This document shows, in pieces, positions 26,679-36,040 of a DNA stretch of 64,000 nt. The DNA is from Bacillota bacterium (GTDB taxonomy: Bacteria > Bacillota > Clostridia > Lachnospirales > Lachnospiraceae), in the NCBI GenBank assembly GCA_023437365.1, contig JAEZGK010000015.1:200051-264050 (forward strand). The letters are read 5' to 3'. The stretch's first letter is position 1. Every line of letters starts with the position of its first letter. Below the pieces are notes generated by a model, which was not told where the DNA came from, made no database searches, and was given only the letters and a program-made list of their open reading frames with translations. The position numbers and the translations under genes were made by a program.

Positions 26679-26802
26679 TGCTTAAAGTGTCAAAAGCACC
26701 GAAGGTGCTTTCCGGTATAATAGATTGCTATGCAAGCTCGCTTGCAATAGTAATCTGTTGTATCCGGAAAAACGTGCACAGCACCTTTTGACACTTTAAG
26801 CA
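26679..26802. repeat. 124-bp palindrome between transporter and GH3 genes
   Basis: Outer arms TGCTTAAAGTGTCAAAAG (26679-26696) and CTTTTGACACTTTAAGCA (26785-26802) are perfect. TCCGG.ATA and TAGATT..TAT.CAAGC segments inside also pair with the opposite side. There is no adjacent U run. It separates the last ABC gene from the GH3 gene on the minus strand, so it may partly terminate, attenuate or stabilise transcripts. The rest of the 291-base gap holds nothing else I can name. Confidence 0.8.
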
Positions 26803-26816
26803 ATTATATTTATATC

Positions 26817-27632
26817 TTAACCTACTGTAGACAAATCCCATTCCTCGTAAATCTTAGGAACATCGCTGATCAATCGTTTGGTATATTCAGCCTTTGGATT
26901 GAGAATAACATCATCCGCTGTTCCACGCTCTACAAACTTACCATGCTCCATGATATATACAGAGTCTGAAATATAGTAAGCAAGACCGATATCATGAGTA
27001 ATGAAGATGATGGTCATTCCGATTTCATTGCGTAAGTTTAATAACATATCCAGAATGGTTGCACGAGAACATGCATCAATCATGGAGGTGGGCTCATCCG
27101 CAAGTAAGATCTTCGGCTTGAGTAGGAAGATACGTGCAATCATGAGACGCTGCATCTGTCCGCCAGAAAGCTCGAAGGGATATTTGTTGGTAAGCTCTGC
27201 AAACTTTAAGTTAACGAAGCTGCAGGCTTCCGTCATCATCTCGATTTTCTTCTCCATCGGGAGGTGTCTGCCGCCGCGCATATTGATACAATCAAGCAGT
27301 ACGCGGTCTATCTTGTTGAATACGTTATAGGAGGAGAAGGGATCCTGAAAAATTGCCTGGATTTCCTTCCAGTATTTCTTCTTCTTGCTTCTTGTACTGA
27401 TATCAAGCGGTTTATCCTGAAAGAAAATCTGCCCTTCAGTTACACTAATCAAACCGAGAAGCATCTTGCTGATGGTGGTCTTACCACTGCCGGATTCACC
27501 TACGATGGAGATAAGCTCTCCCTCATGGAAATCAAAGTCGACATGATCAACAGCAACGGTTTTCTTATCACCAAAGCCGAATACCTTTGTGACGCCTTTC
27601 CCGCTTAAACACATGGGTTTTGTATCACTCAT
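26817..27632 (-). CDS. ABC transporter ATP-binding protein, DppF/OppF type
   Basis: 271 residues from the ATG at 27632. An ATG two codons earlier at 27638 is only 3 bases from GGAGG. Walker A GESGSGKTT near 46, signature LSGGQMQRL near 152, Walker B ILLADEPTS near 170 and the switch His in ITHD are all present. The C-terminal extension is short. It forms the nucleotide-binding pair with the next upstream gene and energises the permeases at the membrane. Its start overlaps the stop of the upstream gene (ATGAGTGA), which implies translational coupling. Confidence 0.92.
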   Translation of the reverse strand: MSDTKPMCLSGKGVTKVFGFGDKKTVAVDHVDFDFHEGELISIVGESGSGKTTISKMLLGLISVTEGQIFFQDKPLDISTRSKKKKYWKEIQAIFQDPFSSYNVFNKIDRVLLDCINMRGGRHLPMEKKIEMMTEACSFVNLKFAELTNKYPFELSGGQMQRLMIARIFLLKPKILLADEPTSMIDACSRATILDMLLNLRNEIGMTIIFITHDIGLAYYISDSVYIMEHGKFVERGTADDVILNPKAEYTKRLISDVPKIYEEWDLSTVG

Positions 27633-28632
27633 TTGCATATTCCTCCTTCAGCTTTTCTACGTCAATAAGACAACGATAGGTGCGTCCGTCTCCGCAGTCC
27701 CTGATACCAACCGCATTTACCTTACAGTCACTGGTTGCATACTTACATCTTTCTGCAAATCTACAGCCTGCCGGAGGTCTCTTTAAGTTCGGAGGCGTTC
27801 CTGGAATAGCGGCAAGCTTCACGTCACGGGTACCTTCCTCCGGTACGATGATGGAGCCCATCAGACCCTTGGAATAGGGATGGATTGGATTAAACACCAT
27901 CTCTTTGGCTGTTCCTTTTTCAACGATCTGTCCGGCATACATAACCATGATATCGTCTGTTACATTATAAAGCAGCGGAAGCTCATGTGTGATGAAGATC
28001 ATGGACTTGATATAGCCTTTTTCCATGAGATTCCGAAGCATTTTGATAACCATCTTCTGACTGGTAACATCGAGAGCACTGGAAGGCTCATCTGCAATCA
28101 ATACCTTAGGTGACAGGATGGTGGAGATAGCGATTACTGTACGCTGCTTCATACCGCCGGATAGCTCTACGGCATGCTTATCAAGTACTGACGCCGGTAA
28201 ACCAAGTTCTTCAAAGCGCTTCTTTGCCAAATCGAGAATCTCTTTCTTCGGCATCTTAGGATCATGTACATGAATTACGTCTTCAATAAAACGAATGATC
28301 TTTTGTGTAGGATTCAATGCATTCATAGCAGCCTGAGGAATATATGCAACCTCAGTACCAAGAATGTTCTTTCTGATTGTATCAGGACTTAATTTGGAAA
28401 TGTTTTGTCCGTCAATGATGATGTCACCGCTCATATAATGCAGCGGAGGGAAGTAATATCCCATCAGACTTAAGGCAAGTGTTGACTTACCGCAACCAGA
28501 CTCACCGGCAATACCCAGTGATTTGCCTTCCTCAATCGCCAAGGAGACATGGTCTACGGCATACACATCTTCTCCAAATCTTGTTATATATTTGGTGGTG
28601 AGGTTATTTACCTCAAGTATAGTTTTTCCCAT
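27625..28632 (-). CDS. ABC transporter ATP-binding protein, DppD/OppD type
   Basis: 335 residues. Walker A GESGCGKST near 39, signature LSGGMKQRT near 158, Walker B VLIADEPSS near 175. The C-terminal oligopeptide/dipeptide extension has IPGTPPNLKRPPAGCRF and four cysteines (CRFAERC, C, C) of the kind that can bind an iron-sulfur cluster in some family members. TAGGAGG precedes the ATG. It pairs with the DppF-type protein. Confidence 0.92.
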   Translation of the reverse strand: MGKTILEVNNLTTKYITRFGEDVYAVDHVSLAIEEGKSLGIAGESGCGKSTLALSLMGYYFPPLHYMSGDIIIDGQNISKLSPDTIRKNILGTEVAYIPQAAMNALNPTQKIIRFIEDVIHVHDPKMPKKEILDLAKKRFEELGLPASVLDKHAVELSGGMKQRTVIAISTILSPKVLIADEPSSALDVTSQKMVIKMLRNLMEKGYIKSMIFITHELPLLYNVTDDIMVMYAGQIVEKGTAKEMVFNPIHPYSKGLMGSIIVPEEGTRDVKLAAIPGTPPNLKRPPAGCRFAERCKYATSDCKVNAVGIRDCGDGRTYRCLIDVEKLKEEYANE

Positions 28633-28642
28633 AACCGACCTC

Positions 28643-29899
28643 CTAGTCTCTCAAAGTAGGGTTGAACACCTGATCGAGACCGGTGTTCATTAAATTCAAC
28701 GAGAAAGATATCAGTGCAATCATCAGGATTACGGGGAAATATGCCCACCAGGAACCATTCAGATGTGCGGAATAAAGCATGGACCAGTTCATCATAAGAC
28801 CAAGAGTAGGAACCTCGGTAGTCTTAGGTCCAAGACCGATCAATGACAGCTGTGCTTCAGCAAGGATTGCAGAAGATATCTGTAAAATCAGTGCCATAAC
28901 AACATAGGAGGCTATGTAGGGAAGAATATCAGTAAGAATAATTCTAACTAGGCTATGTCCTGAAAGCTTACTTAAGTTAACGTGGTCACGATTACGGAGG
29001 GAAATTACCTGGCTACGTACCGATCTTGTCGTCCAAACCCAAGAGGTGCAGCCGATTACGATAGCGACTGTTGTTGCACCACGTTGATCCTGTCCCACAC
29101 TGTAGGAAATAAGAATTAAAAGTACGAAAGAAGGAATGACTGTAAAAATATTGGTGATGAACATGATAATATCATCCACCAGACCACCGAGATAACCTGC
29201 AAATAAACCCATGGCCAGTCCGATAAAGGTGGCGATGGAGCCTGCGATCAGACCAATGACAAGAGAGGTTTTTACCGCAGCGATTAATTCCTTTAAGGTG
29301 TCTCGACCAAAGTTATCTGTACCAAGAGGCAGCACCTTTACATTCGCTACATCCTTTATATTTACATAATCTGTATCGGTAACGGATTTCGCTTTTTCCA
29401 GATTGCCGGTTTCTTTATTTTCATTGGCTATGATGATTTCTTTTTGCGTTTGAGCAGAATTAATATTATCGTCCAATCGTTTGTAATAATTACGCGTAGC
29501 TTTTGTCATGCCCTTCGGTTTAGCTGCCGGATCATATTTTTCAGCCCAAAGAGACAGAAGAGCATCCGTATCTTCCATGTTAATATCCTCGGGTGCTACA
29601 CCAATTGTGGTCAAATAAACAACTATTGATGTACGGTCTTCATCGCTTAATATCCCGGCAAGTCTGTTTTGGGCTGCATCGGCAAGCTTCAAGGTATCTG
29701 GCTCTGTATCGATAGCATCATAGACAGATACATAAGTACCCGGTTTAAAGAAGGTACCTAGACCGATCATCTCAAGTGGATCGCCGGGGCAGAACAACGG
29801 GTAAAAAATAGTAGTCAGAAGTATAGCCATGATAATAGAGAAACCAATCACGAATTTGGGAGAGTGGAATACCTGACGTATTGTATTTTTCATCTTCAT
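28643..29899 (-). CDS. ABC transporter permease, DppC type, with large extracytoplasmic insertion
   Basis: 418 residues, where about 280-300 is normal. One membrane span near 17-36 is followed by FCPGDP (36-41), then about 150 residues before the conserved LGTDNFGRD (192-200). Normally that distance is near 30, so roughly 120 residues are inserted on the outer face. The rest has five membrane spans with the EAA-type loop near 340. It probably contacts the binding protein. Ten bases downstream of the other permease gene, with GGGAGG before the ATG. Confidence 0.9.
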   Translation of the reverse strand: MKMKNTIRQVFHSPKFVIGFSIIMAILLTTIFYPLFCPGDPLEMIGLGTFFKPGTYVSVYDAIDTEPDTLKLADAAQNRLAGILSDEDRTSIVVYLTTIGVAPEDINMEDTDALLSLWAEKYDPAAKPKGMTKATRNYYKRLDDNINSAQTQKEIIIANENKETGNLEKAKSVTDTDYVNIKDVANVKVLPLGTDNFGRDTLKELIAAVKTSLVIGLIAGSIATFIGLAMGLFAGYLGGLVDDIIMFITNIFTVIPSFVLLILISYSVGQDQRGATTVAIVIGCTSWVWTTRSVRSQVISLRNRDHVNLSKLSGHSLVRIILTDILPYIASYVVMALILQISSAILAEAQLSLIGLGPKTTEVPTLGLMMNWSMLYSAHLNGSWWAYFPVILMIALISFSLNLMNTGLDQVFNPTLRD

Positions 29900-29907
29900 A
29901 TCCTCCC

Positions 29908-30912
29908 TTAATCAAATTGTGCCGCTTTAACACGCGGATCAATGAAGCCATAGATAATATCAATTGCAAAGGTCGCGATCAATACCATCAAAGTAATAAT
30001 CAGTGTTGTTGCTGAAAGCAAGGGATAGTCCGCCATTGTGATAGCCTGGAGCATGGTAGTACCAAGACCGGGATAGCTGAAGATGATTTCAGCAACTAAG
30101 GCGCCACCGATCATAGTACCTAAGGACAATGCAAGACCGGTAATCTGAGGCAGCATTGCGTTACGGAATACGTACCCTACAATCTTTCTATCTTTAATAC
30201 CGAGAAAACGGCTATATTTTACGTAGTCAGCATTGAGCTCGTAGATGGCCATAGACCGCATACCGACTGCCTGACCACCAATGGAAATAAGTACGATTGA
30301 CCAGAATGGCAGTTGATAATGTACAATGACTGACTTGACAAATCTCCAACTGAAGTTGGGAAGGAGATCATAGCCATAACCGCCGGAGATAGGTGCAATC
30401 TTTAAGTTGATAGCAAAAACTACTAGGAGTATAACTGCCATACCAAAGGCAGGAATACTGCTACAGAATAGGGAGATAGGCATTAGAACCTTATCAAAGC
30501 CTTTTCGTATGTAAGCTGCTAATGCACCCAAAATATTGCCAAGCAGCCACCCAATAATAATCGCAGGCAACTGCAGACAAATGGTCCAACCTATAGCGTT
30601 GGAAATGATGTCAGAAACAGGGCGTGGATACTGGCTGAAGGAAAGACCGAAATCTCCTGAAAGTGCATTTTTAAAATAGGTAACAAACTGAACAAACATT
30701 GGTTTGTCCGTACCAAATACTTTTGCGTAATTCGCGTAGATTTCTTTTACGGCTGCTGCATCGGTGATACCTTGGGCAGTCCTGCCGGTAATAGCAGCAA
30801 CGGGATCGCCTGGCATCATACGGGGAAGTATGAAATTGAGAAGGATAGCAATGATGAATGTGATGAAAAACCACAATATCTTTTTGCCAAAATATTTGCG
30901 ATAGCCTTTCAT
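29908..30912 (-). CDS. ABC transporter permease, DppB type
   Basis: 334 residues with six membrane spans. N-terminal MKGYRKYFGKKILWFFITF, then FILPRMMPGDP typical of DppB, and a C-terminal EIIFSYPGLGTTMLQAI with FIDPRVK. GGAGGTC precedes the ATG. It pairs with the DppC-type permease. Confidence 0.93.
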   Translation of the reverse strand: MKGYRKYFGKKILWFFITFIIAILLNFILPRMMPGDPVAAITGRTAQGITDAAAVKEIYANYAKVFGTDKPMFVQFVTYFKNALSGDFGLSFSQYPRPVSDIISNAIGWTICLQLPAIIIGWLLGNILGALAAYIRKGFDKVLMPISLFCSSIPAFGMAVILLVVFAINLKIAPISGGYGYDLLPNFSWRFVKSVIVHYQLPFWSIVLISIGGQAVGMRSMAIYELNADYVKYSRFLGIKDRKIVGYVFRNAMLPQITGLALSLGTMIGGALVAEIIFSYPGLGTTMLQAITMADYPLLSATTLIITLMVLIATFAIDIIYGFIDPRVKAAQFD

Positions 30913-30936
30913 GGATGACCTCCAATAATTTTAAAA

Positions 30937-30970
30937 CAGCCATGTTTCAAGTGCCCCCGAAACATGGCTG
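30937..30970 (-). terminator. Attenuating hairpin after the binding-protein gene
   Basis: CAGCCATGTTTC (30937-30948) pairs with GAAACATGGCTG (30959-30970). On the minus strand it is followed by TTTTAAAATT. In many ABC operons such a hairpin lets the binding protein be made in excess over the permeases. Confidence 0.75.
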
Positions 30971-31004
30971 AAGTTAGTGTTCAGGTGTTACTGTTTTATT
31001 GGTC

Positions 31005-32906
31005 TTACTGAACCAATGTGATGTTATAAAGACCAGCAATACCATAACCATCGGTAAGGATCAACGGAGGGATATTCTTTCCATCGTTTGCTTCAGGATA
31101 ATTGGTCCATACAGACTCGTTTACTGCATGGAACAGATTAGGTCTGTACATCAGTGAGAAGGAAGGAACGTCTGTTAAATAAAGCTTAACAGCTTCTGTA
31201 TATAATGCCTTCAGTTTAGCAGGATCTGTCTCAGCAGGAATTGCCTGGATCAGTTCGTCTGCCTTAGGATTGTTATAGTGACCCCAGTTACCTGACCAGT
31301 TACCATCAACACCGTTGTACTCGGAGCTCATTAACTGACGAATACGAGCCCAAGGCATGGTAGGATCAGCACTGTTGGTGGAATACATAAAGATATCATA
31401 ATCAGACTGTTCTTTTGCTGTAAATACTGTCTGGTATACAGACCACTCAGGATAATTTGTAGTAATCTCAATACCAATGTTCTTACCTGCAGCAGCAACG
31501 ATTTCCATAGCTGCCATCCAGTCGGTCCAACCATTCGGGCAGCAAGCATTAAACGAAAGCTTTGTTCCATTAAGATCACGGATGCCATCGCCATCAGTGT
31601 CCTTAATGCCTGCATCGTCTAATAATTTATTGGCGCCATCAATTTCATTGCCAACCCACTGAAGATCCTTTACTGCGTCGTGATCAAATGTAGATTGCTC
31701 ACCATCGGTAGGATTCATACATGAACGAGGAACATCCTTGAAGGAAGGAGACTGACCTGTCATAGCGTTCTGGTTGATTGCATCATAGTCAACTGCCATA
31801 GCAATTGCCTTACGAACTGCTGCGTTATCAAGACCAGGCTTGGAAAGATTGAAGTAAGCGGTAGGCATATTTACGCATACGCCGTAAGGAGCCTGATCCA
31901 TATAAGTGGAGATCGGAAGACCATCCTTTAACCACAGATCCTGAATGTTAGGAATGAACTGCTGGTCAACATCAACTTCACCAGTCTTGAAAGCAACCTC
32001 TGTTGCTGCATTATCTGCATAAATAGTATGGCAGATATACTTAGGTGCAGCAAGCTTGCCCCACATAGAAGCATCCTGGCCCCAGTAATTATCGTCGCGC
32101 TTCAGAACTACCTTCTGGTCATCAGCATAATATTTGGTGTACGGACCAGACCATACAACATCGTCTGCTGGATCCTGCTTGATTGCATCTGCATCATTAT
32201 TGCAACGAGCTTCTACTGCCTGGATCCAAGCTTTCTGTAATACATAAACCTGCTCAAGGTATGCGGTAACCATCATAGGGTTAACAGCATTGCCAGCATC
32301 ATTTAATGCAGCCGTAATCTTAACGGTTGAAGCGTCAACAGCTTCTACTTTAGCAACGTAAGGCTTGTAGGTTGTACCCATGTTATTAGCAAGCTTTGCA
32401 TTAGCTTCAAAGGTATAAGCAACATCATCTGCTGTAATCGCAGTGCCATCACTCCACTTAGCAGAGCTCTTAATCTTAACGGTTACTTCTGTTTTAGCAT
32501 CATTCCAAACAGCATCGCCATCAGCGATCAACGGAGAAATGGAGTTATCCAGCATGTTATACATGTAGAGTGTCTCGAACATTAAAGTACGTGAACCACC
32601 AGCGTTCTGAGTGATAGTTAATGCGTTGTTCATATTATCAGAAAGCGGGTTCCAACCGTTTACAGAACCCCACTGAAGACCACCGTAATACAGTGTCTCA
32701 GTTCTGGGCAACTGATTGGGATCAGCATCTGCTGTCTCCTCAGCAACAGGTGCTGCTGTAGGTGCTACCGTAGCTTCTGCTGCGGGTGCAGCGGTAGGTG
32801 TTGCGGTAGGTTCTGCTTCTTTTTTCTTGCCGCAGCCGGTTAAAACGGTTGCGAGTACCATTACTAATACTAGTAAAATGGCTGTAAATCTTTTACCTCT
32901 TAACAT
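31005..32906 (-). CDS. ABC transporter solute-binding lipoprotein, family 5
   Basis: 633 residues. Signal peptide with lipobox LTGC, giving the lipid-attached Cys25, then a Pro/Ala/Thr/Glu-rich linker (to about 66). The mature domain starts with RTETLYYGGLQWGSVNGWNP and contains SAKWSDGTAITADDVAYTF, the family-5 (oligopeptide/nickel) pattern. Family-5 proteins in thermophiles and clostridia also bind cello- and beta-gluco-oligosaccharides. With a GH3 beta-glucosidase and the GH39-like regulator beside it, an oligosaccharide substrate is likely but unproven. TAAAGGAGGG precedes the ATG. Confidence 0.9.
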   Translation of the reverse strand: MLRGKRFTAILLVLVMVLATVLTGCGKKKEAEPTATPTAAPAAEATVAPTAAPVAEETADADPNQLPRTETLYYGGLQWGSVNGWNPLSDNMNNALTITQNAGGSRTLMFETLYMYNMLDNSISPLIADGDAVWNDAKTEVTVKIKSSAKWSDGTAITADDVAYTFEANAKLANNMGTTYKPYVAKVEAVDASTVKITAALNDAGNAVNPMMVTAYLEQVYVLQKAWIQAVEARCNNDADAIKQDPADDVVWSGPYTKYYADDQKVVLKRDDNYWGQDASMWGKLAAPKYICHTIYADNAATEVAFKTGEVDVDQQFIPNIQDLWLKDGLPISTYMDQAPYGVCVNMPTAYFNLSKPGLDNAAVRKAIAMAVDYDAINQNAMTGQSPSFKDVPRSCMNPTDGEQSTFDHDAVKDLQWVGNEIDGANKLLDDAGIKDTDGDGIRDLNGTKLSFNACCPNGWTDWMAAMEIVAAAGKNIGIEITTNYPEWSVYQTVFTAKEQSDYDIFMYSTNSADPTMPWARIRQLMSSEYNGVDGNWSGNWGHYNNPKADELIQAIPAETDPAKLKALYTEAVKLYLTDVPSFSLMYRPNLFHAVNESVWTNYPEANDGKNIPPLILTDGYGIAGLYNITLVQ

Positions 32907-33401
32907 ATTTACCCTCCTTTAGATTTAGGTTTGTGCCTTAACCTATTACCTTTTTTATATAAACATAGTAAACATTATGCTATGCATAAAAAGTCTGGTG
33001 GCACCTCCACCTTTTGCTGTGCTGTCAGGCAAAGCATATTCACTATGTATATATCGCTTTTTTGAACTGCAATATCATTATTTATAGTATTCTAAAATCG
33101 TTTCAAAAAACTTTTTATCATTTTGTACTATGAACTAACCCAAATAAATCATTTTATTGTTACATTCTAACATCATAATTTAAAGTTTACCATGCTTTTC
33201 TATAGTTTTTGTGTTATAATTTACACATGATTTGGTTGTAGTTAAAAAATAGCTATACAGAATATTTTTGGAAAATCAAAAAATATAGCATGTTTTATTC
33301 GCTTTTCGTAAAACATTTTAATTTATTTTTAAATGCTACCAGAAAAAAATGTATATTGTTTAGAAAAAAAACAAATTTTCTGAGGGAAGAAGGAGGTTAT
33401 T
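32907..33401. promoter_or_regulatory. Divergent control region, binding protein / AraC-GH39 regulator
   Basis: 495 bases. On the minus strand a small stem GGTGG-AGGTG-CCACC near 32997-33015 is followed by AGACTTTTT and could attenuate the transporter transcript. On the plus strand TGTTATAAT (-10 at 33215-33220) is an extended -10 promoter candidate. I see no consensus catabolite-repression (cre) site. Confidence 0.45.
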
Positions 33402-35918
33402 ATGCAAGAAAACATTGAATTTTCAGCCGAAATGCCAATCATTATTGGTATTCGCAACATTTCCGAAGAGCCGAGGCATTGGCACAACAGAATTGAAATA
33501 TTTTTAGTTTTAAGTGGGGATTTGACCCTTGTAGTTGAAACGGAAACGTATCATCTTACGGAGGATGACATTATCCTGATCAACAGTAACCAGGTGCATG
33601 AAATTACCAGCAATGATAATGTAACGGCAGTGCTTCAAATCAATTATGGGTATTTTAAGAAATGGATGGATGAATCTACCTTTTTTCATTGTAATTCTAC
33701 GATATTTCATAATAAGTCAAAATATGTGGAATTAAAAAGAATGATTGCCCAGCTGGTATATATTAATTATAACGAGACAGAGCACAACGATCTGCTGACC
33801 ATATCGCTGGCTTATCAGATCGTTTTGGAGCTGGTCAGAAACTTCAAGAGCTTTGAGCATAATCAGTTCAGCCAGAATCCGAAGCACCTGATTCGGCTTC
33901 GTACCATCATTCAGTATCTGAACAGCAATTATATGGAGAATATATCCCTCGAGCAGATCGCTGAGAAGGAGTTTTTGTCACCATCTTATTTCTCGCACTT
34001 TTTCAAGGTCAATATGGGAGTAAGCTTCTTTAACTACCTGACCGGGATCCGTATTAACCATGCAGTGAACGATCTGTTGACAACCAATCTCACCATGGAA
34101 CAGATTGCTGCCAACAACGGCTTTGCGAACTCCAGGTATTTTGTGGATTGCTTTAAGAAGAAATATGGAATGCTTCCAAGAGAATATCGGAAGGAGCATA
34201 AGCAGGAGGTTAAGTCCCGTTCTGCGAATTCCCTCGGTCCTTCTTATTATAGAGGCTACCTTGTGATGGAACAGTTGGACTATCTTAATAAACTCGGAGA
34301 ATATCTGGATATGAAGAATATTAAGAAACCAGGTAATATTATGACGAGTGTTCCGTGTAAATCTGTCGAAATTAATGCTACATTAAATAAGAAGAAACTC
34401 AAACACTATTTTAAGACCTTCACCGGTGTCGGACGGGCCAAGGAGCTTTTGATGGAGCAGGTTAGAATGGAACTGGCCACGCTACAGAGGGAGGTTGGCT
34501 TCCAGTATGTTAAATTTCATGGCATCCTTGATGATTCCATGATGCTTTATAATGAGGACCGGTCGGGACACCCCTATCTGACCTTTCACTATGTGGATGA
34601 AATATTGGATTTTCTGATGTCCATAAATTTGAAACCGTTGATCCAGTTTTCTTTTATGCCGAAGCTGCTGGCCAAAAATCCGTCTAATACGATTTTTTAT
34701 CACCCTTCCATCATAAGCGAGCCGAACAACAGAGAAAATTGGAAATTCCTGATCTCGGGGCTAACAAGGCACTTTATAGAGCGCTATGGACTGGAGGAGG
34801 TAAGAAGCTGGCTGTTCACCTTCTGGAATGTGCCTTACACTTCCTATGTGTTCGGCTTTGATACGGATGATACGGTTTATGAGTTATATAAAATAACCTA
34901 TGATTGTGTGAAGGAATGTGACAGCAAGCTCATGTTTGGCGCTCCGTCTTATGGCTCCATCGACTTTAGTATAAGCGAGTACTATGACTTCCTGGAACGG
35001 TGCTTTAGTGGAAATTGTCCGCCGGACTTCTATAATATTCATTGTTACCCTATTAAGGCATCGAACACCAACGAACTGGCAACCTTAGGGGAAAGTAGAG
35101 TGAGACAGGAGACCGACGATAAGATGATTCTGTCGGAGAATCCTGACTATATGTCGACAATCCTGACTTGTGTAAAGGAAAGACTGGCCAAGTATCCCAA
35201 GCTTCCTATCTATATTACCGAATGGGCGTCTTCTAATTCCCACCGCGACTGGCTGAATGATACCTGTTACCGTTCTGCCTATATCGTAAAAAATATTCTT
35301 GAGAACTATGATGAGGTAAATAGCTTCGGCAACTGGTGTCTTTCTGATACGCTGGAGGAACTGCCTTTTGACAATGAGCTGTTTCATGGGGAAATCGGCT
35401 TGTTCGCATACCATGGGATTAAGAAGCCGGCTTATTATGCCTACACCTTTTTAAATAAGCTGATGGATATCCTGGTGGATAGCGGGAAGGGTTATTTTAT
35501 CACGACGAACGGAAGAGGGGATTACGTAATCCTTTTATATAATTATATACATATTTCTCCACTATACAGCCAGGGCATTTTGTTTAACGTAACCTTCCTA
35601 GAGCGGTATAATGCCTTTGTGAATTCCGATTCCTGCGATTTTGAATTCACCTTGACGAATACTGACAACGGAAAATACATTATGACAGAGCAGATCGTGA
35701 ACCGGGAGCATGGCTCATCTTTTGATGAATGGGTTCGTATGGGTGCTCTCCCGCTTACTACAAAGGAAGAGGTCGATATTCTGAAGGGGCGTTCTATGCC
35801 GTTGGTCAATAAAGCTCAGATTGTGGTCGACAATAACCACCTCACCTATTATGCAGAGCTTAAGCCACATGAGATCAGATTGATTACAGTTAAGAAACAA
35901 TATGATCAGGAGAGCTAG
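33402..35918 (+). CDS. AraC regulator fused to a GH39-like domain
   Basis: 838 residues: cupin-type sensor (about 10-95, with RHWHNRIEIFLVLSG), AraC double HTH (about 165-265, ISLEQIAEKEFLSPSYFSHFF and MEQIAANNGFANSRYFVDCF), then a beta-xylosidase-like GH39 barrel. The GH39 acid/base position, normally W-N-E-P, is WNVP at 475-478, so the acid/base Glu is Val477. The nucleophile-type Glu607 in YITEWAS is kept. I infer a sugar-binding sensor without hydrolase activity. It is divergent from the ABC transporter and is its likely regulator. AGGAGG precedes the ATG. Confidence 0.85.
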   Translation: MQENIEFSAEMPIIIGIRNISEEPRHWHNRIEIFLVLSGDLTLVVETETYHLTEDDIILINSNQVHEITSNDNVTAVLQINYGYFKKWMDESTFFHCNSTIFHNKSKYVELKRMIAQLVYINYNETEHNDLLTISLAYQIVLELVRNFKSFEHNQFSQNPKHLIRLRTIIQYLNSNYMENISLEQIAEKEFLSPSYFSHFFKVNMGVSFFNYLTGIRINHAVNDLLTTNLTMEQIAANNGFANSRYFVDCFKKKYGMLPREYRKEHKQEVKSRSANSLGPSYYRGYLVMEQLDYLNKLGEYLDMKNIKKPGNIMTSVPCKSVEINATLNKKKLKHYFKTFTGVGRAKELLMEQVRMELATLQREVGFQYVKFHGILDDSMMLYNEDRSGHPYLTFHYVDEILDFLMSINLKPLIQFSFMPKLLAKNPSNTIFYHPSIISEPNNRENWKFLISGLTRHFIERYGLEEVRSWLFTFWNVPYTSYVFGFDTDDTVYELYKITYDCVKECDSKLMFGAPSYGSIDFSISEYYDFLERCFSGNCPPDFYNIHCYPIKASNTNELATLGESRVRQETDDKMILSENPDYMSTILTCVKERLAKYPKLPIYITEWASSNSHRDWLNDTCYRSAYIVKNILENYDEVNSFGNWCLSDTLEELPFDNELFHGEIGLFAYHGIKKPAYYAYTFLNKLMDILVDSGKGYFITTNGRGDYVILLYNYIHISPLYSQGILFNVTFLERYNAFVNSDSCDFEFTLTNTDNGKYIMTEQIVNREHGSSFDEWVRMGALPLTTKEEVDILKGRSMPLVNKAQIVVDNNHLTYYAELKPHEIRLITVKKQYDQES

Positions 35919-35936
35919 ACAGAACGGCTGCCGAAA

Positions 35937-35970
35937 ACAGGGAAAAAGGAGTTGCTTTTTCCCTGTTTTG
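35937..35970 (+). terminator. Terminator after AraC-GH39 gene
   Basis: AACAGGGAAAAA pairs with TTTTTCCCTGTT, followed by TTG. The A-rich 5' arm and U-rich 3' arm are typical of a bidirectional terminator. Confidence 0.85.
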
Positions 35971-36040
35971 TATTATTATAGGTTGTAAGGCAATAATTAA
36001 GATAAACTTTGAACTGCCTTTACGAGAGGAAGGAAGGAAC

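Noticed and set aside
33090..33110. Possible catabolite-repression (cre) site, TCGTTTC word
   Set aside because: The inverse TGAAACGA lacks one base of the TGNAANCG core, so the match is not credible.
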